17,946 nt of DNA from positions 1-17,946 of the forward strand of contig DBCF01000022.1 in assembly GCA_002292925.1 (NCBI GenBank). The letters are read 5' to 3'. This stretch comes from Roseiflexaceae bacterium UBA965 (GTDB lineage Bacteria > Chloroflexota > Chloroflexia > Chloroflexales > Roseiflexaceae). This document shows positions 1 through 7,373 of the stretch, one piece after another; positions within the stretch are counted from its first letter, which is position 1; every line of letters begins with the position of its first letter. The notes beneath the pieces are model-generated. The model worked only from the letters and a program-made list of their open reading frames with translations, was not told where the DNA came from and ran no database searches. Both the position numbers and the translations under genes were made by a program.

Positions 1-52
1 CTTGGGTTGATTCCGGGAGGTCGCTCCAAAGGTGTATCGCGATATCATTCAT
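1..52 (-). CDS. Possible start of a further downstream gene (partial, cut by window edge)
   Basis: The stop codon of the 1110-residue kinase/nucleotidyltransferase gene overlaps an ATG in a TAATG arrangement (ATG at 52-50, minus strand), and the frame stays open to the window edge, reading MNDIAIHLWSDLPESTQ. Stop/start overlaps of this kind usually mean translational coupling, so a third gene of the nucleotide-sugar unit may begin here. A second ATG at 48-46 opens another frame (MISRYTFGATSRNQPK) and cannot be excluded. Neither peptide is long enough to recognise a family. The first frame is preferred because of the overlap and because its codons look more like the neighbours. Confidence 0.35.
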   Translation of the reverse strand, partial: MNDIAIHLWSDLPESTQ

Positions 53-3000
53 TACACGTTCCAATCACACAGGGCATCAATATAGGCTGCACTACCATCA
101 CGTAACCAGCCGTCAAGCTGGGCTTGGTCTTTGAGTTGTTGGCCTCGCAAACGGGTCACTTGCAAAAAATTAACCGTGGCATCGGGCAGTGCCGTCATAT
201 CGCCCCACAATTTTTCGAATTGTGCGACAGGATAGATGTCTTCTTGGCCATTACCCCAACGTTTTTTGACATCTTTGATGGTGACGTAGGTGGGCATGCG
301 CGTCGCCATCGCCCGCACCGCCTGATTTACCCGCTCTGGATTTTGCATGATATCATCACGCGTTAAGCCAAACAGTGTCAGCATGCCATCAATGTCAATC
401 CAATTGGTGAGGGTATTATAAAAACGCAACCCAAATTCGTCGGTGATACGTGGCATGGCAAGCCCTTCGACTAAGCGCACTTGGTCATCGACCCGGGCAA
501 GACCACCGCCACGGTCATCCACCCGCCGCGCCGTGACTTCAAACGAAAAGGTTTGTTGCGACGCAATATGCAATCCCAGTATCGCAGGGTCTAACGTAGC
601 CCCCAACGTATCAATGTTGTGCACCATCAAATAGCGCAGATTGGGATTGTTGTGGAGGAGTTGGGCCAGGGTGCCGTTGCGCAACATGTTGGGGACTTCA
701 AACCAATGCCCCACGGGATGCATACATTGATTGGGCAGATTATCGGTGTAGTCAGCTCCTTCGCCTTGGGACCGGGCCCAGCCAATCAAGGCTGAATGCA
801 CACTTTGACGCATTTTTTGGGCTTGGGCGTCGAGAAGCTGGTGCGGAGTTTCTTCCCAGGCAAAGCGCAAATCACGGGTCATTGGCACAAACCGTAATCC
901 CACCGCACGACCCTGTGACAATAGCACATCACCTGCGTAGCCCCATGAACGCCCATGTGACTGAGCAGTCATTTGGGCGTGACGTAATGGCACATCGGTC
1001 ATATAGCTGGTGGTAAAGACATGCGCCGGTGCCGCACCAAACCGCCGGGCGATTTGTTGGCTTTTGGCGATATGGAGCTCGATAAAGGTGCGATGACGGC
1101 CAGCAAATTTGGCGAAGGGGTGGAGTGCTTTGACGACGCCGGCACCTTGCGTCCAGCGACTGCCTGCCCCACCTGCCAGCGACACCACCGCCACTTCGCC
1201 ACGCGACAATGCCGCCTCACCGAGTCGGATTATTTCACCATCAGGGCGACCAGTCGCATCATTTACATCACCGAAGTCGACATCGCGGATGGTACTACTG
1301 GCGGGCAAGCGGTTTTGCATCAAACCAATCCGTCCAGCCCGCATGTCGGCGCGGATTTGTTCGTGGAATTCGCGATCAAAGCCGTTTTGATTCAAGGCAG
1401 CATACACTCGTGGTGCCTGGTTGGCCGGGCTACTAACATGGGGTAGCATCTGGTTAAACAACAATGGCACCACACGCGCTAATTCGGGGCGCGTCAAACA
1501 GGCAGCCCCAAAGTAATCAAGTTCACGGCGGCGGGTCAGGTTGAGATCGCGAGCCTCGGTACGCAACAGCCGTGGCATGTGCAAGGCGTAATAACCCACT
1601 GGCATTAGGCGTTGATCAGCCGGCAGCAATTCGGCCCACGTGCCCCGTTCATTGATAGCAAAATCATAGACCACGGGAGTCATTGCAAAGGGCAAGGCAT
1701 CTTGGAGGGCCAAACGCTCGGCATCCATGATTTCTTGCAAGGCAGCTTGGGCTTCGGTTTTGATGGCTGGGTCGACGATAAAGCCCATCCCGCCACCCGA
1801 CATCCCCCCCAGCATCCAAAAGCCCCAAAATTGCTCGCCAAACCGCTGTTGGGCGGCCCGAATCAGCCCTTCAGTATAGCGATTGGTAGCCCATGGGATG
1901 ATAGTCTGCAACGGCCCCATGAAATTCCGGGTAGTAATCTGCCCCAATGCGCGCATATCGCCGGCCTTGAGGGCTGCAATCATCTCGGCCATCAACGCAA
2001 TGGCGTCTTGGCGGGCATGCCATTCAGCCCCAGCACGGAGCAGATATTTTTCGGTGACCATTTCCAAAATTGGACCAACATTTTGAGCCATGCCGCCATG
2101 TACCAACACCAGACTATCTTGGAGCCGTTGGCGGGCGGCGGGGGAAATTTCGTCTGCATCCATCACCCGGTGTTGCGGCAACAAACGCCCGCGACTCACG
2201 CCGTATTCGGGGTCTGTTGGTTGTGCTTCGACACCAGTAATCAGTTTAATACCGGGCCAGACTCCGCCAGAGTCTTGCCAGCCACCACCTGAGCCCGCCA
2301 ACCACTCGCCCAAAATCGCCCGGGCCGCCACCAAACGCCGCTCCGATTCTTGCAGGGCACCAGTGAGATTGACCGTCTGCCCTGTGGCGCGCATACAGAC
2401 GCAAATCAAAGCGGCCAGCAGGTTGGTTGACACGGCCAAACGTGACCCTTTGGGGATATCGTTGACCGACGACACCAGCTCGAGCCCATGACCGGGGCCT
2501 ACTAGACGCGCCAAGACATCAGCCAATGAGCATTGGGCACTTTCGAGGCCCGGCGGGATAATCCCGGCGGCAATCACCGCTCCTTTGAGCAATCCCATAT
2601 AATCACGGCCAAAGTCAAATACTTCGCCCAGCTCGGCAATATCGGCAGTAACCCCCAAGTCGACACTCGTCAAGCGCAACAACGGCTCGTCAATCACCCG
2701 CAAATAGGCTTCGACGGGGGGACGAGTAGTGGCGTCACGCCCACGTACACACAAATCGACCGAGATATTGAGCACTTGGGCGCCGGCGGGGAAATCCATC
2801 CCCAAGAAAAAAATATCACTCCAGCCACTATGCGACAAATCCATCCGCACCGGCGTGGCTTCTTGCAAAATCGGAAATGCCTGATCGGCGTCACGGGTCA
2901 ACAAACGGGGATGGATGCGCAACGGGTAGTCGGCAGGGTGCCCCATGCGAAACATCCATTGATTGCCTCGCACCGCCCGCACACTCTGGCGCACTTGGTC

Positions 3001-3384
3001 GGCCAAGGTCTGGAAGGCGAGTTGGTGATAAGCCGTCGCCAAGGCACTCGACAACGCATCAGACGGCGCCCGCATAAACGCAGCCACAAACAACGCGACA
3101 GCTTCTTCGAAGCGCCGATTTAACAAATGCACGTAGCCGTCATAGGGGACATGCGTTGCCTGGGCCGCAGGGTAATGTGCGGGCAAATAAAAGCGATGAA
3201 TGGCATATAAAAAAAAGAGTGCCCGCACGCGTTCGTACAAATTGGTGCGTTGCTGGCGAAACTCCTCGAGTGCGTGGATTTCGCTCAACAACGTCTGATA
3301 CGATGCATTGCCACACACCGATTCAAGGGCTGTATCACGCAACAGTGGGTCGTCAGCGATGATAATGGCGCATAGTTGCGACAT
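52..3384 (-). CDS. GHMP sugar kinase-like / UDPGP-type nucleotidyltransferase fusion protein
   Basis: The 1110-residue protein has at least three parts. Residues about 80-135 look like TPR-type helices. Residues about 175-550 resemble the fucokinase branch of GHMP kinases: RMDLSHSGWSD (180-190), the phosphate-loop counterpart PKGSRLAVST (311-320), GGGWQDSGG with the probable catalytic Asp371, and a glycine-rich GGMSGGGMGF (526-535). Residues about 715-1090 resemble UDPGP (UDP-sugar pyrophosphorylase) enzymes: LAGGAGSR (736-743), Lys752, a HPVGHW segment, HNIDTLGA around Asp925 and FSFEVTARR. By family knowledge such a pair could phosphorylate a free sugar at C1 and then make an NDP-sugar in the cytoplasm; the sugar is unknown. 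In Fkp/FKGP enzymes the order is reversed and the transferase is of another family. The kinase loop is unusual (RLAVS where GLGTS is typical), so kinase activity is uncertain. The start has AGGAG five bases upstream. It lies 8 bases after the GalU-like gene and is probably cotranscribed with it. Confidence 0.8.
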   Translation of the reverse strand: MSQLCAIIIADDPLLRDTALESVCGNASYQTLLSEIHALEEFRQQRTNLYERVRALFFLYAIHRFYLPAHYPAAQATHVPYDGYVHLLNRRFEEAVALFVAAFMRAPSDALSSALATAYHQLAFQTLADQVRQSVRAVRGNQWMFRMGHPADYPLRIHPRLLTRDADQAFPILQEATPVRMDLSHSGWSDIFFLGMDFPAGAQVLNISVDLCVRGRDATTRPPVEAYLRVIDEPLLRLTSVDLGVTADIAELGEVFDFGRDYMGLLKGAVIAAGIIPPGLESAQCSLADVLARLVGPGHGLELVSSVNDIPKGSRLAVSTNLLAALICVCMRATGQTVNLTGALQESERRLVAARAILGEWLAGSGGGWQDSGGVWPGIKLITGVEAQPTDPEYGVSRGRLLPQHRVMDADEISPAARQRLQDSLVLVHGGMAQNVGPILEMVTEKYLLRAGAEWHARQDAIALMAEMIAALKAGDMRALGQITTRNFMGPLQTIIPWATNRYTEGLIRAAQQRFGEQFWGFWMLGGMSGGGMGFIVDPAIKTEAQAALQEIMDAERLALQDALPFAMTPVVYDFAINERGTWAELLPADQRLMPVGYYALHMPRLLRTEARDLNLTRRRELDYFGAACLTRPELARVVPLLFNQMLPHVSSPANQAPRVYAALNQNGFDREFHEQIRADMRAGRIGLMQNRLPASSTIRDVDFGDVNDATGRPDGEIIRLGEAALSRGEVAVVSLAGGAGSRWTQGAGVVKALHPFAKFAGRHRTFIELHIAKSQQIARRFGAAPAHVFTTSYMTDVPLRHAQMTAQSHGRSWGYAGDVLLSQGRAVGLRFVPMTRDLRFAWEETPHQLLDAQAQKMRQSVHSALIGWARSQGEGADYTDNLPNQCMHPVGHWFEVPNMLRNGTLAQLLHNNPNLRYLMVHNIDTLGATLDPAILGLHIASQQTFSFEVTARRVDDRGGGLARVDDQVRLVEGLAMPRITDEFGLRFYNTLTNWIDIDGMLTLFGLTRDDIMQNPERVNQAVRAMATRMPTYVTIKDVKKRWGNGQEDIYPVAQFEKLWGDMTALPDATVNFLQVTRLRGQQLKDQAQLDGWLRDGSAAYIDALCDWNV

Positions 3385-3392
3385 AGATGCTC

Positions 3393-4238
3393 CTATTCGC
3401 TGCGGCGATGTAGTAATAATTCCACCAATGTCGCCATCACATCCTCACGATCAACACCATGGAGCCCCAAGGCCAATTGCGCCGTGAGTAAGCCGTATTT
3501 GGCGCCAGTATCGTAGCGTCGCCCGATATGCGCCAAGGCGAGGTAGCGTTCTTGGCGGGCGAGCTGATGAAGCGCCGGCGACAGTTGCAAAACATCGTCT
3601 GGCGCAGCGGCGAGATTAGCCGTCAATATATCAAAAATCCGCGGAGTCAACACATGCATACCAAACAAGCATAAATAGTGGCCAACACGTAAACCGGGGG
3701 TGAGTAGTTGCTGTTCGGCGGCGGTGGGGGTTGGTTTTTCGATGACTTGCTCGATCGTATACACGTTGGCATTGCCCGGAAGCGGCTGGCCGCCCACTAC
3801 CCCGTAGTACGGCAACAAATGTTCACGCGACGACTGGACTGCAGAGACTGCGCAGTTTTCGGTCATTGCCAAATCAACGATCTGGCGGGCACAGCCACGT
3901 GATTCATTACTGAGGTAAATGTGATCGCCGACAAGGTGCAAAAACGGGTCGGTCCCCATCGCATCGCGGGCCATCAAAATCGCATGGCCATAGCCTTGGG
4001 GGTGCGCCTGCTCGACAAAGCGCAAATGTTTGGCGATATCGCTAACGGCATTGGTATATGCCGGTGCCATACCAGGCGCAACCACAATCACAATTTCGTC
4101 GATGCCAGCGTGCAAAGCTTCTTCGGCGATGATTCGGAGCAACGACTTGGTGACACCATCACGGTCGACGAGGCGTTGCAGTGGCAAGGCATGTTGTGCC
4201 GGTGAGGCAGCGGTGATTAAAGCGCGAGAAATACGCAC
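3393..4238 (-). CDS. GalU-like nucleotidyltransferase-fold protein with rewritten signature loop
   Basis: This protein of about 281 residues has the overall pattern of GalU-type UTP-glucose-1-phosphate uridylyltransferases: an opening strand (RALITAA), a helix and strand EEALHAGIDEIVIVV, QGYGHAILMARD, a GDHIY motif in place of the metal-site Asp segment, VIEKPTP, and the late RRYDTGAKYGLLTAQLAL motif. The hallmark GLGTR loop and following PKEMLP segment are missing; the sequence there is SPAQHALPLQRLVDRDGVTK. Standard catalysis is therefore doubtful and a regulatory or partner role is possible. I place the start at the GTG at 4238-4236, because GGAGG lies five bases upstream, matching the spacing of neighbouring genes. 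An ATG at 4250 in the same frame lacks an upstream ribosome site and would sit only about 9 bases from the predicted transcription start. The TAG stop overlaps the ribosome site of the fusion gene downstream. Confidence 0.78.
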   Translation of the reverse strand: MRISRALITAASPAQHALPLQRLVDRDGVTKSLLRIIAEEALHAGIDEIVIVVAPGMAPAYTNAVSDIAKHLRFVEQAHPQGYGHAILMARDAMGTDPFLHLVGDHIYLSNESRGCARQIVDLAMTENCAVSAVQSSREHLLPYYGVVGGQPLPGNANVYTIEQVIEKPTPTAAEQQLLTPGLRVGHYLCLFGMHVLTPRIFDILTANLAAAPDDVLQLSPALHQLARQERYLALAHIGRRYDTGAKYGLLTAQLALGLHGVDREDVMATLVELLLHRRSE

Positions 4239-4265
4239 GACACCCTCCATTTCACATATGCCGTT

Positions 4266-4274
4266 ATTATACCA
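4266..4274 (-). promoter_or_regulatory. Extended -10 promoter of the GalU-like/kinase fusion unit
   Basis: Read on the minus strand the sequence is TGGTATAAT, a perfect TATAAT hexamer with a TG extension. No good -35 hexamer lies 16-18 bases upstream, which fits an extended -10 promoter. Transcription would start near 4259, giving a leader of about 20 bases to the GTG start at 4238. Confidence 0.6.
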
Positions 4275-4341
4275 AAGTCACACTCGCTCTGTTCGAAAAA
4301 ACAGGCCTACAAGATAGGTTTTTTACATTCAATTACGTATT

Positions 4342-4355
4342 TTTTTGTACAAAAA
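4342..4355. promoter_or_regulatory. 14-bp perfect palindrome with TTGTACAA core
   Basis: TTTTTGTACAAAAA reads the same on both strands. It lies within the A/T-tract region between two divergent promoters, a usual place for an operator. The core TTGTACAA is shared with the palindrome at 17001-17012. No regulator is known from the sequence. Confidence 0.45.
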
Positions 4356-4401
4356 CCACACAAACATGACAAAAAAACACATTTATTGCGCTGAAAAAAA
4401 G

Positions 4402-4427
4402 CACAATCGAGATTGTGTTATCACAAT
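4402..4427. promoter_or_regulatory. Three alternating half-sites (candidate regulator binding site upstream of sucA)
   Basis: CACAATC (4402-4408) and GATTGTG (4411-4417) are inverted around a 2-base gap, and ATTGTG (4412-4417) is again inverted with CACAAT (4422-4427) around TTAT. The second pair, TTGTG-N4-CACAA, has the 14-bp geometry of Fnr-type sites. Its centre lies about 60 bases before the predicted sucA transcription start, a position typical of class I Crp/Fnr activation. The protein that would bind is unknown. Confidence 0.45.
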
Positions 4428-4443
4428 ATTAGCGATACGACGC

Positions 4444-4472
4444 TTGACGAAGCTAGCGTCCACCTCTATACT
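4444..4472 (+). promoter_or_regulatory. sigma70-type promoter of sucAB
   Basis: TTGACG (4444-4449) and TATACT (4467-4472) are separated by exactly 17 bases, close to the housekeeping sigma consensus. Transcription would start near 4479, leaving a leader of about 64 bases before sucA. Confidence 0.75.
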
Positions 4473-4542
4473 GTAGGCGCTTGGCTATGGCGCCATTTCC
4501 GTGTGTAATTGCGACACATACGGCTATGAGGAGTATGATGTG

Positions 4543-7350
4543 ATGCGATCCTTCGCACAATTTTTTGGTCCAAATGCAGGCTACGTACTCGAGTTATATG
4601 AACAGTACAAAAAAGACCCGGCATCGGTAGATGCGGAATTCCGGCAATTGTTTCTCGAAAACGCCCACTTGTTCGCTGATACTGATGCAACGGTACCGGT
4701 AGCAACTACCGCACCCCGTGATTCAGTCGACAACGTCCATGCGATTTCGGCCGCACGATTGATTCGTTTTATCCGCGAAATGGGGCATTTAGCCGCACAT
4801 ATCGACCCGCTCGGCAAAAAGCCGGTGGGTGACCCTAGTCTTGAATTGGGCTACCATGACATCAGTGAAGCTGATTTGCGTGGTTTGCCCGCATCGATTT
4901 TGCGCAGTCCACTCGAATCAGAATGTAGCGATGCACTCAGCGCAGTAAGCGCCTTACGGACCCTCTATTCGGGGAGTCTCGGATATGAGGCAGACCACAT
5001 TCAAGTCTATGAAGAGCGCAAATGGATTCATGATTCCATTGAAACCCGTAGGTTTTTTTATGGGTACTCGGTACGTCGCAAGCGCGAAATTTTAGCTCGC
5101 CTCAGCGAAGTCGAAACCTTTGAGCGTTTTTTGCATACTACTTTTGTAGGCCAAAAACGCTTCTCCCTCGAGGGCTGCGACATGTTGATGCCCATGCTGG
5201 ATTCAATTATCCGCAACGCGGCTGTCGCCGGCACCAAAGAAATCGTCATCGGCATGGCACACCGTGGCCGGCTCAACGTGCTCGCCCATGCCCTCGGCAA
5301 ACCCTACAATCATATTTTGAGTGAATTCATCCTGGCCCATCGTGACGCCCACCACCCCGTGGTGCGTGAAGCCCACGGTTGGACAGGCGACGTCAAATAT
5401 CATCTCGGTGCCCAACGCACCTTCCGCGAGAGTGGCGTCGAGCAGATGCCAATCACCCTCGCGCCCAACCCCAGCCACCTCGAATTTGTCAATCCCGTCG
5501 TGGCAGGTCGGGCCCGTGCTGTACAGGATGACCGCTTTGCCCATGGCGCCCCCGTGCGTGACCGCTCAGCGTCACTGGCCATCATCATCCATGGCGATGC
5601 GGCCTTCCCCGGCCAAGGGGTGGTTGCCGAAACCCTCAACATGTCGGACCTCGAAGGCTATAGCATTGGCGGGACGATTCATATCATCCTCAACAACCAA
5701 ATCGGCTTTTCGACGGACCCCCACGATAGCCGCACGACACTTTATTCGAGCGACCTTGCCAAAGGCTTCGAAATCCCCATTGTGCATGTCAATGCCGATG
5801 ATGTCGAAGCGAGTGTGGCCGCCGCCCGCATGGCGCTGGCTTATCGCAACGAATTCCACAAGGACTTTTTGGTTGACTTGGTGGGCTACCGCCGCTGGGG
5901 TCACAACGAAGGTGACGAGCCCTCATTTACCCAGCCATTGATGTATGCCCAAATCAGCCAACACAAAACCGTCCGTGAACAATGGGCCAATCGCTTGGTG
6001 GCAGATGGGATTGTCACGCAGGCTGAAGCCGATGGCATGGTGGCAGACTTGATGGCGAAGCTCAACGAAGCCAAACACCAAGCCGAAACGGATCCGGTCA
6101 TGCCCACCAGCTTGACCCCGCCACCCGCAGGCTTGGCCCGTCGTACCCAGACTGCGGTCAGTGCCGAAAAACTCTACGAGTACAACACGCAACTACTCCG
6201 TGCGCCAGATAATTTCAGCATCAATCCCAAACTGGTACGGATGTTTGAAAAGCGCCGTACGGCTTTTACGCAAATCGGCGCCATCGATTGGGCTCATGCC
6301 GAAGCCCTCGCCTTTGCCTCGCTGATTGCCGAAGGCGTGCCGATCCGTATGACAGGCCAAGACAGTCAACGTGGGACGTTTAGCAATCGCCATTTGGTGT
6401 TGCATGATGTCGAAAACGGCCAAATTTATGCTCCCATCCAGCATTTACCCCAAGCCCAAGCAGCCTTTGCAATCTACAATAGTTCGTTGTCAGAAAACGC
6501 TGTATTGGGCTTTGAATACGGCTATAGCTCACATGCCCCCGATAGTTTGGTGCTCTGGGAAGCACAGTTTGGCGATTTCGCCAACGGCGCCCAAGTCATC
6601 ATCGACCAATTCATCGTCTCTGGGCGCAAAAAATGGGGCTTACAGCCCTCGATGATTTTGTTGTTGCCCCACGGCTACGAAGGCCAAGGTCCCGAGCATT
6701 CGAGTGCCCGCTTGGAGCGTTTTTTGCAACTGGCGGCCGACGACAATATCCGCGTCGCCAACTGCACCACCGCAGCCCAATATTTTCATTTATTGCGCCG
6801 CCAAGCCATGCTCCGCACCGAAGACCCGCGGCCGTTGATTTTGATGACCCCCAAAAGCCTACTCCGCCACCCCAAAGCCGGCTCATCACTGGCAGATTTG
6901 ACCGATGGGCGGTTTTATCGCGTGCTTGATGACACCAGCGCCAACGACCGCCGCAATCAAGTCGAACGTATCATCCTCTGCTCGGGCAAGGTGTATGTCG
7001 ACCTCGTGAGTAGTGTGCCCCCCGAGCAAGCACCACACGTAGCAGTGATTCGTATCGAAGAGCTTTACAGCTTCCCAGCCGACGAACTCACGGCGATTTT
7101 GGCGGGCTACTCCAATGCCCGTGAAGTGGTCTGGATGCAAGAAGAACCACAAAACATGGGGGCGTGGAGCTACGTAGCCCCACGTATTAAAGCAATCCTT
7201 GCAGCCGATATACTGTTTAGCTATGTAGGGCGGGCACCATCGGCCAGCCCAGCCGAAGGCTCACAATCTGACCATGCCGAAGAACAAGAACGCATCATCA
7301 ATAATGCGGTGTATAGTCCAATTCAATCGCAATCAATCATTGTGGCCTAA
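4543..7350 (+). CDS. sucA: 2-oxoglutarate dehydrogenase E1 component
   Basis: SucA (OdhA) is the thiamine diphosphate-dependent E1 subunit that decarboxylates 2-oxoglutarate and transfers the succinyl group to lipoyl-E2 in the TCA cycle. The 935-residue protein has the family's usual length and order: the short N-terminal E2-binding segment FAQFFGPNAGYVLELYEQY, MAHRGRLNVL (238-247), the cofactor site GDAAFPGQG (from 351) followed by LNNQIGF (Asn384/385), RRWGHNEGDEP, the pyrimidine-binding domain with RMTGQDSQRGTF, and EEPQNMGAWSYV near the C-terminus. It has no fused acyltransferase domain, unlike mycobacterial OdhA. The start is ATG 4543 (MRSFAQFFG), with GGAG nine bases upstream; GTG at 4540 is also possible, while the frame's earlier GTG at 4501 has no ribosome site. 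sucB follows after 23 bases as one operon. Confidence 0.97.
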   Translation: MRSFAQFFGPNAGYVLELYEQYKKDPASVDAEFRQLFLENAHLFADTDATVPVATTAPRDSVDNVHAISAARLIRFIREMGHLAAHIDPLGKKPVGDPSLELGYHDISEADLRGLPASILRSPLESECSDALSAVSALRTLYSGSLGYEADHIQVYEERKWIHDSIETRRFFYGYSVRRKREILARLSEVETFERFLHTTFVGQKRFSLEGCDMLMPMLDSIIRNAAVAGTKEIVIGMAHRGRLNVLAHALGKPYNHILSEFILAHRDAHHPVVREAHGWTGDVKYHLGAQRTFRESGVEQMPITLAPNPSHLEFVNPVVAGRARAVQDDRFAHGAPVRDRSASLAIIIHGDAAFPGQGVVAETLNMSDLEGYSIGGTIHIILNNQIGFSTDPHDSRTTLYSSDLAKGFEIPIVHVNADDVEASVAAARMALAYRNEFHKDFLVDLVGYRRWGHNEGDEPSFTQPLMYAQISQHKTVREQWANRLVADGIVTQAEADGMVADLMAKLNEAKHQAETDPVMPTSLTPPPAGLARRTQTAVSAEKLYEYNTQLLRAPDNFSINPKLVRMFEKRRTAFTQIGAIDWAHAEALAFASLIAEGVPIRMTGQDSQRGTFSNRHLVLHDVENGQIYAPIQHLPQAQAAFAIYNSSLSENAVLGFEYGYSSHAPDSLVLWEAQFGDFANGAQVIIDQFIVSGRKKWGLQPSMILLLPHGYEGQGPEHSSARLERFLQLAADDNIRVANCTTAAQYFHLLRRQAMLRTEDPRPLILMTPKSLLRHPKAGSSLADLTDGRFYRVLDDTSANDRRNQVERIILCSGKVYVDLVSSVPPEQAPHVAVIRIEELYSFPADELTAILAGYSNAREVVWMQEEPQNMGAWSYVAPRIKAILAADILFSYVGRAPSASPAEGSQSDHAEEQERIINNAVYSPIQSQSIIVA

Positions 7351-7373
7351 CCGTACGCCATGGAGAATGCATC

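Larger units (their letters stand above)
4239..4542. promoter_or_regulatory. AT-rich divergent control region between the GalU-like gene and sucA
   Basis: No gene is visible in these 304 bases. From left to right they hold the extended -10 promoter of the minus-strand unit, six A or T runs of 5-7 bases (4296-4301, 4319-4324, 4340-4346, 4351-4355, 4371-4377, 4394-4400), a 14-bp palindrome (4342-4355), alternating CACAAT half-sites (4402-4427) and the sucA promoter. The A/T run centres lie about 23, 21.5, 10, 21 and 23 bases apart, close to multiples of the helical repeat, so the segment is probably intrinsically curved. A small GGCGC/GCGCC hairpin (4476-4494) lies at the start of the sucA leader. 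Confidence 0.6.

Noticed and set aside
1612..2292. 226-residue open frame on the plus strand, opposite the kinase domain
   Set aside because: It is antisense to a well-supported gene, has no family motifs or ribosome site, and the composition follows from the codon use of the real gene.
52..3384. Naming the fusion protein Fkp (fucokinase/GDP-fucose pyrophosphorylase)
   Set aside because: The domain order is reversed and the transferase looks like the UDPGP family, so the sugar and nucleotide cannot be assumed.
4501..4542. Fourteen extra residues at the start of the sucA frame (from GTG 4501)
   Set aside because: There is no ribosome site before 4501, and the segment contains the ribosome site (GAGGAG) of the start at 4540/4543.
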